From contig CABJAS010000007.1 of the NCBI GenBank assembly GCA_902363625.1, positions 62,001 through 126,000 on the forward strand: a stretch of 64,000 bases of DNA. Direction: 5' to 3'. Below, one piece after another: positions 1 to 9,145 of this stretch. Numbering within the stretch: the first letter of the stretch is position 1; each line of letters begins with the position of its first letter. The notes beneath the pieces are model-generated. The model did no database searches. It was not told the origin of the DNA and saw only the letters and a list, made by a program, of their open reading frames with translations. This stretch comes from Clostridiaceae bacterium. Its GTDB lineage: Bacteria; Bacillota_I; Bacilli_A; Erysipelotrichales; Coprobacillaceae. The translations under genes were made by a program, and so were the position numbers.

Positions 1-1
1 T

Positions 2-109
2 ACAATCGACACTTTGGATATATTCTATCAGCCAGAAACCGGTGTGATTTACTATTTAGCTAATTTAGTAGATGGGACCAAAGCAAAAGGGGAAATAGTG
101 GAGATTTAG
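2..109 (+). CDS. C-terminal end of an unidentified protein (partial)
   Basis: Only the last 35 codons lie in the window; the gene starts before base 1 and ends at TAG 107-109. The visible tail contains FYQPETGVIYYLAN, a strand-like stretch ending in a short acidic tail. From memory it recalls the C-termini of small uncharacterised Bacillota proteins (DUF6465-like), but that is a guess. A hairpin terminator follows at 118-138, so it belongs to a transcription unit separate from the glycogen genes. Confidence 0.6.
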   Translation, partial: TIDTLDIFYQPETGVIYYLANLVDGTKAKGEIVEI

Positions 110-117
110 CTGTGAAT

Positions 118-138
118 AGAGGCGCTGCCTCTTTTTTT
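118..138 (+). terminator. Rho-independent terminator of the upstream unit
   Basis: A six-base-pair GC-rich stem (118-123 with 127-132) and a 3-nt loop run into a T tract. It separates the partial gene from the HPr promoter. Confidence 0.85.
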
Positions 139-147
139 GTCGACTTT

Positions 148-161
148 TGTAAGCGCAAACA
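148..161 (+). promoter_or_regulatory. cre site (CcpA operator) upstream of HPr
   Basis: TGTAAGCGCAAACA fits the TGWAANCGNTNWCA consensus at 13 of 14 positions and, with one flanking base each side, fully fits WTGNAARCGNWWWCAW. It lies just upstream of the -35 element, a position often linked to CcpA activation rather than roadblock repression; the direction of control is inference. Confidence 0.75.
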
Positions 162-177
162 TTTTTGGTTAAAAGCA

Positions 178-206
178 TTGGATTATTCCTAAAAGTACGC
201 TATAAT
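178..206 (+). promoter_or_regulatory. Sigma-A type promoter for HPr
   Basis: A perfect TATAAT at 201-206 lies 17 bp after TTGGAT (178-183). The predicted start, near 213, gives a short leader before the AGGGAGG ribosome site at about 230-237. Confidence 0.75.
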
Positions 207-245
207 AGAAGCATGAAAGGTCAATCAGTTAGGGAGGAATGGAAT

Positions 246-515
246 ATGACTTTGAATTATAAATTTGTGGTGACTGATCCGTTAGGGATGCACGCAAAAT
301 CTTTAACCGCTTTAGTAAATGAAGCAAGCAAGTTTGACAGCAACATCAAATTAATCTATGATGGGAAAGAGGCAAGCTTGAAATCGATCATGGGTGTGAT
401 GGCATTGGGAATTCCCACAAAGGCACACTTGGAAATCGTAGCCGAAGGGCAGGATGAGCCGGAAGTGATCGATAAGTTAAAAGAAATCATCAAAGATTTG
501 CATATTGCCGAATAA
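246..515 (+). CDS. HPr-family phosphocarrier with altered active-site loop
   Basis: An 89-residue HPr-fold protein. The phosphorylatable histidine is His16 in LGMHAKSL, but the family's HARPA loop is HAKSL, so the conserved Arg and Pro after His-Ala are Lys and Ser. The HPr kinase site is intact: LKSIMGVMALG with Ser47, equivalent to Ser46. HPr passes phosphate from enzyme I to PTS EIIA and, as HPr(Ser-P), is the CcpA co-repressor. Start choice: the ATG at 246 has AGGGAGG about 8 nt upstream, whereas an in-frame ATG at 165 would lie upstream of the promoter. No ptsI is nearby, and the gene heads a glycogen island carrying cre sites. It may be the regular HPr or a Crh-like regulatory paralogue; the loop change favours the second, without proof. 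Confidence 0.9.
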   Translation: MTLNYKFVVTDPLGMHAKSLTALVNEASKFDSNIKLIYDGKEASLKSIMGVMALGIPTKAHLEIVAEGQDEPEVIDKLKEIIKDLHIAE

Positions 516-556
516 ACAAGTGATTAAAGTAGAAAAATAGGGGTGGATAAAACGAT

Positions 557-2260
557 ATGGGTTATCAAGAAAAATACAATCAATGGTTAAGCTTTGAAGG
601 ATTAGATGAAAGTATGAAAGCTAATCTGAAAGAAATGGATGAAAAAGAAAAAGAAGACGCGTTTTATACTAATCTTGAATTTGGTACTGCCGGGATGCGC
701 GGCATCTTGGGAGCAGGAACCAACCGTTTAAATATTTATACAATTCGTAAAGCAAACGTTGGGTTTGCTAAATATGTATTGACCTTGCCAAATGGTAAAG
801 AACGTGGAGTAGCAATCGGATATGATAATCGACATATGTCGTATCGTTTTGCAATCGAATCAGCAAAAGTATTAGCCACTTATGGAATCAAATCTTATCT
901 TTTTGAAAGTTTGCGTCCGACACCGGAATTATCTTTTGCGGTTCGTCATTTAGGATGTGCCGGGGGAATCATGATTACCGCCAGCCATAATCCAAAAGAA
1001 TATAATGGATATAAAGTATATGATGATACCGGATGCCAGCTGATACCTGAATGGGCAGATCAAGTGGTAGATTATGTCAATCAGGTTGAAGATGAATTAA
1101 ATGTTGAAGTATGCAGTGATGAAGAAGCTTATCCATACATCACTTATATTGGTGAAGAAGTGGATGAAGCTTATTATAAGGAAGTTATGGCGATTGAAAT
1201 CAATCCGGGAATGGATAAAAAAGATTTCAAAATCGTTTTCTCTCCTCAGCATGGAACTTCTAATATCCCTGTCAGAACATGTTTGGAAAGATTGGGATAT
1301 GATTTGATTCCGGTATTGGCACAATGTGCTCCGGATCCTGATTTCACAAATACAAAATCACCGAATCCAGAGGTGGAGGCTTCTTATGAATTAGCGATTA
1401 AAAAGGCTAAAGAAGTTGATGCGGATGTAGTGGTGATCTGTGATCCTGACGGTGACCGTTTAGGCGTAGTTGCTAAGCATGAAGGAGAATATGTGCTGAT
1501 GAGCGGTAATCAGTCTGCAGCCGTTTATTTAGAGTATATTTTAAGTCAATTAAAAGAAAAAGGAACATTGCCGGAGAATGCGGTAATGTATAATACGATC
1601 GTTACATCTGATTTAGGTGAATTAGTAGCAAGAAGCTATGGTGTTGACGTTGAAAAGACATTGACCGGATTTAAATTTATCGGAGATAAGATCAGAAAAT
1701 ATGAAAAGACCGGAGAAAAACAATTTGTCTTCGGATACGAGGAAAGTTATGGTTGTGTTATCAAGGACTTTGTTCGTGATAAAGATGCCATTCAAGCAGT
1801 TTTAACTGCGGCGGAAGCTGGAAATTATTATAAAAAGCAAGGAAAAGATTTAGTTGATGTACTAAATGATCTCTATGCAAAGCATGGAACGTTCAAGGAA
1901 ACTCAGATTGCTTTATCAAAAGCAGGAGTGGAAGGGGCTCAGCAGATCAAAGATATCATGGCAGGTTTAAGAGCGAATGCGCCAGCTGAGATTGCCGGAT
2001 ATAAAGTAGTCAGCGTAGAAGATTATGAAACAAGTATCAAAACAGCAGATGGTCAGGAAACGATCATTGATCTGCCAAAATCAAATGTTTTGAAATATTA
2101 TCTGGAAGATGGATCTTGGATTGCGGCCAGACCAAGCGGAACAGAACCGAAATGTAAATTCTACTTCTCAATTAAAGGAAATAACCAGCAGGATGCATTG
2201 GATAAGACAAATGTCTTCCACAAAGCAATGATGGAAATGATTGGTGAAACAGAATATTAA
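557..2260 (+). CDS. pgcA: Alpha-phosphoglucomutase (PgcA type)
   Basis: A 567-residue alpha-D-phosphohexomutase interconverting glucose-1-P and glucose-6-P, which links glycogen to glycolysis. The phosphoserine loop TASHNPKEYNGYKVY (about residues 141-155), the metal loop DPDGDRLG (about 296-303), the sugar loop GYEESYG and the phosphate-binding RPSGTEPK near the C-terminus are all visible. The length suits the long PgcA/phosphomannomutase group of Bacillota. GGGTGG about 10 nt upstream supports the ATG at 557. It follows HPr by 41 nt with no terminator between, so the two are probably co-transcribed. Strict glucose versus mannose preference cannot be read from sequence; the glycogen context argues for glucose. 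Confidence 0.93.
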   Translation: MGYQEKYNQWLSFEGLDESMKANLKEMDEKEKEDAFYTNLEFGTAGMRGILGAGTNRLNIYTIRKANVGFAKYVLTLPNGKERGVAIGYDNRHMSYRFAIESAKVLATYGIKSYLFESLRPTPELSFAVRHLGCAGGIMITASHNPKEYNGYKVYDDTGCQLIPEWADQVVDYVNQVEDELNVEVCSDEEAYPYITYIGEEVDEAYYKEVMAIEINPGMDKKDFKIVFSPQHGTSNIPVRTCLERLGYDLIPVLAQCAPDPDFTNTKSPNPEVEASYELAIKKAKEVDADVVVICDPDGDRLGVVAKHEGEYVLMSGNQSAAVYLEYILSQLKEKGTLPENAVMYNTIVTSDLGELVARSYGVDVEKTLTGFKFIGDKIRKYEKTGEKQFVFGYEESYGCVIKDFVRDKDAIQAVLTAAEAGNYYKKQGKDLVDVLNDLYAKHGTFKETQIALSKAGVEGAQQIKDIMAGLRANAPAEIAGYKVVSVEDYETSIKTADGQETIIDLPKSNVLKYYLEDGSWIAARPSGTEPKCKFYFSIKGNNQQDALDKTNVFHKAMMEMIGETEY

Positions 2261-2270
2261 AATGCACAAA

Positions 2271-2300
2271 ACGGGTCTTTTGACTCGTTTTTATTTATTT
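2271..2300 (+). terminator. Terminator after pgcA
   Basis: A seven-pair stem (2271-2277 with 2282-2288, one G-T wobble) and a TTTT loop are followed by a T-rich tract, closing the HPr-pgcA unit. Confidence 0.8.
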
Positions 2301-2314
2301 TGAAAACGCTATCA
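2301..2314 (+). promoter_or_regulatory. cre site upstream of glgB
   Basis: TGAAAACGCTATCA matches TGWAANCGNTNWCA at all 14 positions. It is centred about 50 bp upstream of the predicted glgB transcription start, so it could activate glgB or block readthrough from pgcA. Confidence 0.8.
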
Positions 2315-2342
2315 TTTTAGAGTGAAATATGTTTGGTTATTT

Positions 2343-2350
2343 GTTATAAT
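2343..2350 (+). promoter_or_regulatory. Extended -10 promoter of glgB
   Basis: TATAAT at 2345-2350 is preceded by TG in the extended -10 arrangement. No good -35 is visible at the normal distance (GTGAAA at 2322-2327), which would suit an activator-assisted promoter. Confidence 0.6.
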
Positions 2351-2377
2351 AGGACTATAGTTAAAGGGGGAAATTTT

Positions 2378-4231
2378 ATGCTAGATGAATTTTTGATTCA
2401 GCTGTTCTATGAAGGACAGTGTTTGGAAGCATATAAAGTATTTGGCGCCCATCTTTGTAAAGAAGATGACGTCAAAGGAGTACGTTTTACCGTTTATGCA
2501 CCTAACGCTAAAAATGTATTTGTCGTTGGTGAATTTAATGAATGGCAGCAGACGCATCCTTTAAAGAAAATGGGGGATGGAGGAATCTATTCAGGATTCG
2601 TTCCAAAGGCAAAAGCAGGACAGCTTTATAAATATTTGCTGATCGGTCCAAACGGACAGCATCTTTATAAGGCGGATCCATATGCGCGTTACAGTGAAGT
2701 GCGTCCGGGGAATGCTTCACGTATTTATGATTTGGAACGTTTTCGCTGGGGCGATAAGCGCTGGAGGGCAAAACAGGATAAGCATTTTGAAAAGAATCTG
2801 AATATCTATGAAATGCATATCGGCTCTTGGAAAATGAAGAAGGATTATACGGATGAAGAGGACGGAGAATTTTATAATTATGAAGAGATTGCCGAAAAAC
2901 TGATTCCATACATAAAAGAAATGGGATATACACATATCGAATTAATGCCGTTGTCCGAATATCCATTTGATGGATCATGGGGATATCAGGTAACAGGATA
3001 TTTCAGTGCAACCAGTCGTTATGGAACACCTAAGCAGCTGATGAGCTTCATCAATCAATGTCATAAAGAAGGAATCGGAGTCATCATGGATTTTGTCCCT
3101 GTTCATTTTGTCAAAGATGCTCATGGCTTAGCGATGTTTGATGGTGGGTGTGTCTATGAATATCCGGATTTAAATCGTCGCTATACAGAATGGGACAGCG
3201 TTTATTTTGATTTAGGACGCGATGAAGTCCGCAGTTTTATGATGTCTGCCATCAATTTTTGGATTGAATATTATCATATTGATGGAATTCGTTTTGATGC
3301 TGTCAGCCATCTGATCTTCTGGAAAGGCAGCAAAGAGATGGGAACCAATGACGGAGCCATCGATTTTATGAAACGTATGACGTATAAAATCAATGAACGT
3401 CATCCTAATACATTACTGATTGCCGAGGATTCGTCTGATTACCCGAAAGTGACACGTTCCAGTGTGGAAGGCGGTCTTGGTTTTGACTATAAATGGGATT
3501 TAGGCTGGATGAATGATACTTTGAAATATATGGCATTGGATCCTTATTTCAGACAGCATGAGCACCATTTAATTACATTTTCGATGGCTTATTTTTATAG
3601 TGAAAATTACATACTGCCGTTTTCTCATGATGAAGTGGTTCATTCTAAAAAAACGATTATTGATAAAATCTATGGAACCTATGAAGAAAAATTGGCACAG
3701 CTTAAAACTTTATATATTTATATGATGAGCCACCCCGGTAAGAAACTCAATTTTATGGGGAATGAACTGGCAGAATATAAAGAGTGGGATGAAAAGAAAT
3801 CAATGGGATGGAATATCTTATCTTATCCGGTGCATGATTCTTTCCATGAATTTATTAAAAAAATAAATGAAGTGGTAAATAACTATCCGGCGTTGTATCA
3901 AAATGATTACTATCAAGAGGGTTTTGAGTGGATGGTTGTCGATGACAATAAGCAAAGCGTGTTTGCTTATGAAAGAAAAACGCTGGTGGGACAGCATTTA
4001 TTGATCGTGCTTAACTTTACGCCAAATGCGCATGCCTCTTATTGCATACCGGTAACAAAGCCGGGAAAATATAAGGAAATATTAAATAGTGATAAAGATA
4101 TTTATTCTGGAAGCAATCAGGTGAATTCACGACAGTTAAAAGCGAAAAAAGGTATCGTCTTAGGAAAGCCTTATTCAATTGATGTGAAAATAGCCCCTTA
4201 TGCTGGAATGATCTTTGAATGGAAAGAATAG
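2378..4231 (+). CDS. glgB: 1,4-alpha-glucan branching enzyme
   Basis: A 617-residue GH13 branching enzyme that introduces alpha-1,6 branches into glycogen. An N-terminal CBM48-like beta domain (about residues 25-110, FTVYAPNAKNVFVVGEFNEW) precedes the TIM barrel. Catalytic motifs are GIRFDAVS (nucleophile Asp near residue 305), LIAEDSS (acid/base Glu near 348) and SHDEV near 415; a beta-sandwich closes the protein. Start choice: the ATG at 2378 follows AGGGGG by 7 nt, while an upstream in-frame ATG at 2333 overlaps the promoter and would not be transcribed. glgP starts 13 nt after the stop, so the pair is co-transcribed and makes and degrades the same polymer. Confidence 0.95.
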   Translation: MLDEFLIQLFYEGQCLEAYKVFGAHLCKEDDVKGVRFTVYAPNAKNVFVVGEFNEWQQTHPLKKMGDGGIYSGFVPKAKAGQLYKYLLIGPNGQHLYKADPYARYSEVRPGNASRIYDLERFRWGDKRWRAKQDKHFEKNLNIYEMHIGSWKMKKDYTDEEDGEFYNYEEIAEKLIPYIKEMGYTHIELMPLSEYPFDGSWGYQVTGYFSATSRYGTPKQLMSFINQCHKEGIGVIMDFVPVHFVKDAHGLAMFDGGCVYEYPDLNRRYTEWDSVYFDLGRDEVRSFMMSAINFWIEYYHIDGIRFDAVSHLIFWKGSKEMGTNDGAIDFMKRMTYKINERHPNTLLIAEDSSDYPKVTRSSVEGGLGFDYKWDLGWMNDTLKYMALDPYFRQHEHHLITFSMAYFYSENYILPFSHDEVVHSKKTIIDKIYGTYEEKLAQLKTLYIYMMSHPGKKLNFMGNELAEYKEWDEKKSMGWNILSYPVHDSFHEFIKKINEVVNNYPALYQNDYYQEGFEWMVVDDNKQSVFAYERKTLVGQHLLIVLNFTPNAHASYCIPVTKPGKYKEILNSDKDIYSGSNQVNSRQLKAKKGIVLGKPYSIDVKIAPYAGMIFEWKE

Positions 4232-4244
4232 TGAGGAAATAAAG

Positions 4245-6641
4245 ATGTTTAAAAATAAAGAAGAATTTAAAGCTGAATTTACAAAAAGAATTATCGAAGG
4301 CTATGGTCGTCCTTTAAAAGAAGCCCATGTCACAGAAAAGTTTATGGTTTTGGAAAAATTGATTCGTGATCAGGCTGCTATTAACTGGGCTTTGACAAAA
4401 GAAGAAGTACAAACCAGTCAACAAAAACAGATGACCTATTTTTCAATGGAGTTCTTGATTGGCAGACTGCTGGTCAATAATATGATGAACTTAGGTGTTT
4501 ATGATATCGTTAAAGAGGGATTAGCAGACTTGGATATTAATATTCATGAACTGGAGGAGCTGGAATCTGATCCCGGTTTAGGAAACGGTGGATTAGGTCG
4601 TTTAGCAGCTTGTTTCATGGACTCTCTGGCTTCTTTATCAATGCCGGGGCATGGAAATACTTTACGTTATCAATATGGCTTGTTTAAGCAGAAAATCGTT
4701 GATGGCTATCAAACTGAAATCCCTGACCAATGGATGTCAATCGGGAATATGTGGGAAATCAGAAAGCCGAAGCATGCTGTGGATGTCCGCTTTTGGGGAA
4801 AAGTCATCTGGGATGATAGTACAGGACGTTTTAAACATGTTGATGCGGAATGTATTCGTGCCGTTCCTTATGATATGCCTATTATCGGGAATGAAACGAC
4901 AGTAACCAATACTCTGCGTTTATGGGACGCTGAGGTCAGCACAAATATCCCGACTAACAAAGATTTTCGTCAGTATTCTCAGGAGGTTAATGAAATCTGT
5001 CAGAACCTTTATCCTGATGATTCTACTTTGGCAGGACGCACCTTGCGTTTGAAACAACAGTATTTCTTTGTCTCTGCGGGGCTACAGGCATTGATTAAAT
5101 CACATCTAAGAACATATAAAACTTTAGATAATTTCCATGAAAAGAATGTTATTCAGTTAAATGATACTCACCCTGTACTGGCAATTCCGGAATTGATGCG
5201 TCTGCTTATTGATGAACATGATTATGACTGGGAAGATGCATGGGAGATCGTTTCTCATACAATGGCTTATACTAACCATACAATTCTATCGGAAGCATTG
5301 GAAAAATGGCCGATTGATACTATGCGTGCCTTATTGCCGCGTGTATATATGATGATCGAAGAAATCAATCGCCGCTTTATCGGCTATGTAAAGGAACATG
5401 TGTCAAATCCGGATGAAGTGTTTGACCATGTACTGATTATCAAAGACGGACAGGTTCATATGGCACATTTAGCGATTGTTGGAAGCTTTAGTGTGAATGG
5501 TGTGGCAGGTTTGCATACAGATATTTTAATTCATCAGGAAATGAAGGCTTTTGCAGAGCTTTATCCAAATAAGTTTAATAATAAAACGAATGGAATTACC
5601 CATCGCCGCTGGCTTGCTTATGCCAATCCGCAGTTAAAAGAACTGCTGCATGATACGATTGGCGATCATTGGATCAAAGAGCCGGACGAATTGGAAAAAT
5701 TAATGGCTTATGTCGATGATCCGGAGATTCAAAAACGTTTCATGCAGGTGAAGCGTGATCGTAAAAAGATCTTAGCACGCTATATTCAAAAGAATAATGG
5801 CATTCATGTCAATGTCGATTCTATCTTTGACATACAGGTAAAGCGTCTGCATGCTTATAAGCGTCAGCTGCTAAATGTTTTACATATCATTTATCTATAT
5901 CAGGAAATGAAGCGTAATCCGGAATTTAGAATCTATCCTCGTACTTTCATTTTTGGGGCAAAAGCAGCACCGGCTTATTTCTTCGCTAAAAAAGTCATTA
6001 AACTCATTAACAGTGTTGCTGAAGTCGTAAACAGTGATCCGGAAACTTCAGATTACCTGAAAGTAGTCTTCTTAGAAAACTACGGGGTAACTTTAGCTGA
6101 AATGATTATGCCGGCAGCAGATGTTTCAGAACAGATTTCAACGGCTGGAAAAGAAGCGAGCGGTACCGGAAACATGAAGTTTATGATGAATGGGGCTTTA
6201 ACTTTAGGGACATTAGATGGTGCAAATGTGGAAATTCATGAACGTGTTGGGGATGAATACTGTGAAATATTCGGACTTACAGCCAAAGAAGTGGATGCAT
6301 TACGTCAATCCGGTCAGTATAATGCCTGGGATTATTACAATAATAATATAAAATTAAAGTTTGTGGTGGATTCATTGGTAGATGGAAGCTGGAATGCATC
6401 ACGAGAAGAATTTAGAATTATATTTGAAGAATTAATGAATTATAATGATGAATACTTCTTGCTTGCGGATTTTGATTCTTATATCAAAGCACAGCAAGAT
6501 GTCGAAAAGAGATATTTAGATAAATCCGCATGGGCAAAAATGTGCTTAATCAATATCGCAAAATCAGGATTTTTCTCATCTGATCGAACCATCAAGCAGT
6601 ATGCAGATGAAATCTGGCATATTATGCCGGTTGAAAAATAA
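4245..6641 (+). CDS. glgP: Glycogen (alpha-glucan) phosphorylase
   Basis: A 798-residue GT35 phosphorylase releasing glucose-1-P from alpha-1,4 chain ends with a pyridoxal phosphate cofactor. The PLP-lysine motif SGTGNMKFMMNGALTLGT lies around residues 636-653, the substrate loop VKRLHAYKRQLLN around 530, and the N-terminal GNGGLGRLAACF around 112-123. The chosen ATG at 4245 has GAGGAAA about 8 nt upstream; an in-frame ATG at 4215 would overlap the glgB end and lacks a ribosome site. Length is normal. A strong hairpin follows at 6647. With GlgB and pullulanase it forms a complete build-and-debranch set. Confidence 0.95.
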   Translation: MFKNKEEFKAEFTKRIIEGYGRPLKEAHVTEKFMVLEKLIRDQAAINWALTKEEVQTSQQKQMTYFSMEFLIGRLLVNNMMNLGVYDIVKEGLADLDINIHELEELESDPGLGNGGLGRLAACFMDSLASLSMPGHGNTLRYQYGLFKQKIVDGYQTEIPDQWMSIGNMWEIRKPKHAVDVRFWGKVIWDDSTGRFKHVDAECIRAVPYDMPIIGNETTVTNTLRLWDAEVSTNIPTNKDFRQYSQEVNEICQNLYPDDSTLAGRTLRLKQQYFFVSAGLQALIKSHLRTYKTLDNFHEKNVIQLNDTHPVLAIPELMRLLIDEHDYDWEDAWEIVSHTMAYTNHTILSEALEKWPIDTMRALLPRVYMMIEEINRRFIGYVKEHVSNPDEVFDHVLIIKDGQVHMAHLAIVGSFSVNGVAGLHTDILIHQEMKAFAELYPNKFNNKTNGITHRRWLAYANPQLKELLHDTIGDHWIKEPDELEKLMAYVDDPEIQKRFMQVKRDRKKILARYIQKNNGIHVNVDSIFDIQVKRLHAYKRQLLNVLHIIYLYQEMKRNPEFRIYPRTFIFGAKAAPAYFFAKKVIKLINSVAEVVNSDPETSDYLKVVFLENYGVTLAEMIMPAADVSEQISTAGKEASGTGNMKFMMNGALTLGTLDGANVEIHERVGDEYCEIFGLTAKEVDALRQSGQYNAWDYYNNNIKLKFVVDSLVDGSWNASREEFRIIFEELMNYNDEYFLLADFDSYIKAQQDVEKRYLDKSAWAKMCLINIAKSGFFSSDRTIKQYADEIWHIMPVEK

Positions 6642-6646
6642 AATTA

Positions 6647-6678
6647 TAGAATGGAGGACTCCTCCATTCTAAGTTTTT
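6647..6678 (+). terminator. Hairpin terminator between glgP and pulA
   Basis: An eleven-pair perfect stem (6647-6657 with 6661-6671) and 3-nt loop are followed by AGTTTTT. Only 16 nt separate it from the pulA start and no promoter fits between them, so pulA expression likely depends on readthrough or RNA processing. Confidence 0.85.
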
Positions 6679-6694
6679 AATAATAGGAGGCAGT

Positions 6695-8797
6695 ATGGAA
6701 AAATCACTGATCTTTATGAGTGCCTATTTGGAACGCTTTAATGTGATTCATGTTCATGTCGCAAAACAATACTATGGAGGAATCATTGAGCAGTTCTACT
6801 TGAAGAATATGCTTACTCAGGAATTATCTTCTACACGAATCGTTTATGATTATGAAGAAAATGATTGGCACGTCTATCAGCTGATGGTAGATAATTTATA
6901 TTTAGGAACACCCTTTACCATTTTAAACAACCATGGGCTAAGCTGTGCCTTAGAAACAAGAGGAATTGTCAACGATCCGATGTTTGATCATCTTTTTGCT
7001 TATGATGGGGATGATTTAGGACCGACATATACAATAGAAGAAACAACTTTTAAAGTATGGTCACCGACTTCTCATGCAGTTAAGCTGCAGTATCAGTTAA
7101 ACGGTCAGATGGAAACCGTAGACATGGAAAGGCAGACGCAGGGAATTTATGCGGTGACGCTCAAAAAAGATATGGAAGGAGCACGTTATACGTATTGGAC
7201 GTGCAATGGGGATCAATGCTTAAAGACAACGGATCCTTATGCTTATGCAAGCACAGCCAACGGAGTAGAAAGTGTTGTGGTAAATCCGAAAAAATTCCAT
7301 AAAATCTTAAAAATGTCTTTTCCTTTAAAACAAAAGACTGATGCTGTTATCTATGAAGTCAGTGTGCGTGACTTTACTAGTTCAAAAACGATTAAAAGCA
7401 AGTATCGTCGTCAGTTTTTAGGAGTGGTGGAAAAAGGCTTAGTGACTAAAAATAATCAGATTGCCGGATTTGACTATTTAATTGATCTGGGAGTGACTCA
7501 TGTTCAGCTCATGCCCATTTTTGACTTTGCAACCATAGAAGAGACAAAGCCGGATTTATTTTATAATTGGGGCTATGATCCAAGCCAAATCAATGTGCCG
7601 GAAGGAAGCTACTGCACCGATTTAGGTGATCCTTACAGCCGAATTAATGAATGCATTGATATGGTGAATCGTCTGCATCTTTCAGGACTGAGGGTGACGA
7701 TGGATATGGTGGTCAACCATGTCTATGACGTCAACAGTTCAAGCTTAGAGCGATTAGTTCCGTATTATTATTTTAGAAATGATGATTTCGGTCATATTTC
7801 CAATGGTTCTTATTGTTCCAATGATATCAACAGTGAATGCTTCATGGTTCGTAAATATATTGTTGACATGTGCAGACGCTGGCAGAAAATATACGGCATG
7901 GACGGGTTCCGTTTTGATTTAATGGGTATTTTAGATATTGAGACCATGAATACAATTCAGCGTGTCCTTAGCAGCAAAGATCCTAACTGCTTGATTTATG
8001 GAGAAGGCTGGAACATGAATACGATGCTGCCGGATGATCGCAAAGCCATGCTGGATAATCAGGCACAGATGCCAAAAATCAGCTTTTTTAACGATCAGTA
8101 CAGAGATGTATTAAAGGGATCTACATTTACCAATGATTATGTACGGTTAGGGTATCTAAGCGGAAATACCGATCTGTTTGATGAGGCGCAGGCGGTCATC
8201 AGCAATCAGCATAAATTTACTTTGCCGGAACAATCGATCAATTATGTGGAATGTCATGATAATGCAACGATGTATGATTATTTAAAAGAAACACTGGATG
8301 AAAATGAAGAAACACGCTTAAAAAGACAGAAGCTCTTGAATACAGCAGTGATTCTTTCCCAAGGTATTCCTTTCCTTCATTGCGGGCAGGAGTTTGCCAG
8401 AAGCAAGATGGGAGTGCATAATTCATTTAATTCACCCGATAATATTAATCAGGTAGATTGGGAAAGAAAAGATGAAATGATCGATCAGGTTTATTATGTG
8501 AAAAATTTGCTGAAATTAAGACGAAAAAATAGTGGTTTTCGCTATGCCACCAAAGAAGAAATTGAAAAAAATGTGAAGATCAGTCATTTAAGTAATGGTG
8601 TGATGATCTATACCGTTTATCAGACTAAAGGTGAGTTTAAGCAAATTAAGGTTATCTTTAATCCAAAGACAGAATCGACATATTATAATTTAAGTGCTAA
8701 AGATGAAGTGATTATCACTACAGAGAATGCGATTAAACAAGAATATTCTAATCTTTTAATCGAACCGGTCTCAGTCTATATTATCGCACAACGATAA
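6695..8797 (+). CDS. pulA: Type I pullulanase (alpha-1,6 debranching enzyme)
   Basis: A 700-residue GH13 enzyme hydrolysing alpha-1,6 links in branched glucans. There is no signal peptide, so it acts inside the cell on phosphorylase limit dextrins. The type I pullulanase signature YNWGYDPSQINVPEGSY lies near residues 290-306. The barrel motifs are MVVNHVY, GFRFDLMG (nucleophile Asp near 407), YGEGWN (acid/base Glu near 437) and ECHDN near 525. An N-terminal CBM48-like segment (TFKVWSPTSHAVKLQY) begins near residue 118. AGGAGG at 6684 fits the start. It shares the strand with glgP but sits behind a hairpin; a second terminator closes it at 8797. Confidence 0.93.
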   Translation: MEKSLIFMSAYLERFNVIHVHVAKQYYGGIIEQFYLKNMLTQELSSTRIVYDYEENDWHVYQLMVDNLYLGTPFTILNNHGLSCALETRGIVNDPMFDHLFAYDGDDLGPTYTIEETTFKVWSPTSHAVKLQYQLNGQMETVDMERQTQGIYAVTLKKDMEGARYTYWTCNGDQCLKTTDPYAYASTANGVESVVVNPKKFHKILKMSFPLKQKTDAVIYEVSVRDFTSSKTIKSKYRRQFLGVVEKGLVTKNNQIAGFDYLIDLGVTHVQLMPIFDFATIEETKPDLFYNWGYDPSQINVPEGSYCTDLGDPYSRINECIDMVNRLHLSGLRVTMDMVVNHVYDVNSSSLERLVPYYYFRNDDFGHISNGSYCSNDINSECFMVRKYIVDMCRRWQKIYGMDGFRFDLMGILDIETMNTIQRVLSSKDPNCLIYGEGWNMNTMLPDDRKAMLDNQAQMPKISFFNDQYRDVLKGSTFTNDYVRLGYLSGNTDLFDEAQAVISNQHKFTLPEQSINYVECHDNATMYDYLKETLDENEETRLKRQKLLNTAVILSQGIPFLHCGQEFARSKMGVHNSFNSPDNINQVDWERKDEMIDQVYYVKNLLKLRRKNSGFRYATKEEIEKNVKISHLSNGVMIYTVYQTKGEFKQIKVIFNPKTESTYYNLSAKDEVIITTENAIKQEYSNLLIEPVSVYIIAQR

Positions 8798-8824
8798 AAC
8801 TGCTGTGAGAGCAGTTTTTCTTTT
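8797..8824 (+). terminator. Terminator after pulA
   Basis: AAACTGCT (8797-8804) pairs with AGCAGTTT (8810-8817) around a 5-nt loop and runs into TTCTTTT. Confidence 0.85.
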
Positions 8825-9145
8825 GATAAGCAAAATGGCTTTTTAGAAAAAAAGATTTTTGATGATGAGAAATTCTTTTTGAAAGAAGTCTGATAACGAC
8901 AAGAAACTACAAATTTAGAACTAAACACAAGATAGAATAAAAGATGTGTGTGTATCCTAAAATTAACTTTTGCCTAATGTTATTTTAGATTTTGTAAAAT
9001 TATTTATCCTATATTTACAAATTGGAATAAATAATATTTTGTAAAAAAATAATTACAAAAAAAACATAAAAAGGGTGTAAAAAGATACGCATTTGTAGTA
9101 TTCTATAAGTATAGAAAGCGTTTACAATTTAAGGGGGTAAAAATA
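8825..9145 (+). other. Gene-free AT-rich promoter region of glgC
   Basis: About 320 bases without a plausible ORF. It is rich in A/T tracts that could act as an upstream promoter element or be bent. The 3' end carries a probable -10 (TATAAG at 9104-9109, weak -35) and a cre site overlapping the predicted transcription start. No RNA structure or repeat was recognised. Confidence 0.5.
9113..9126 (+). promoter_or_regulatory. cre site at the glgC transcription start
   Basis: AGAAAGCGTTTACA matches the cre consensus at 13 of 14 positions, with the first base off. It lies right after the probable -10, the classical position for CcpA repression, so glucose would be expected to lower glgCDA transcription. 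Confidence 0.75.

Noticed and set aside
2535..2978. 147-codon minus-strand ORF inside glgB
   Set aside because: It is fully antisense to a clear GH13 gene, lacks a ribosome site and has no protein-like motifs.
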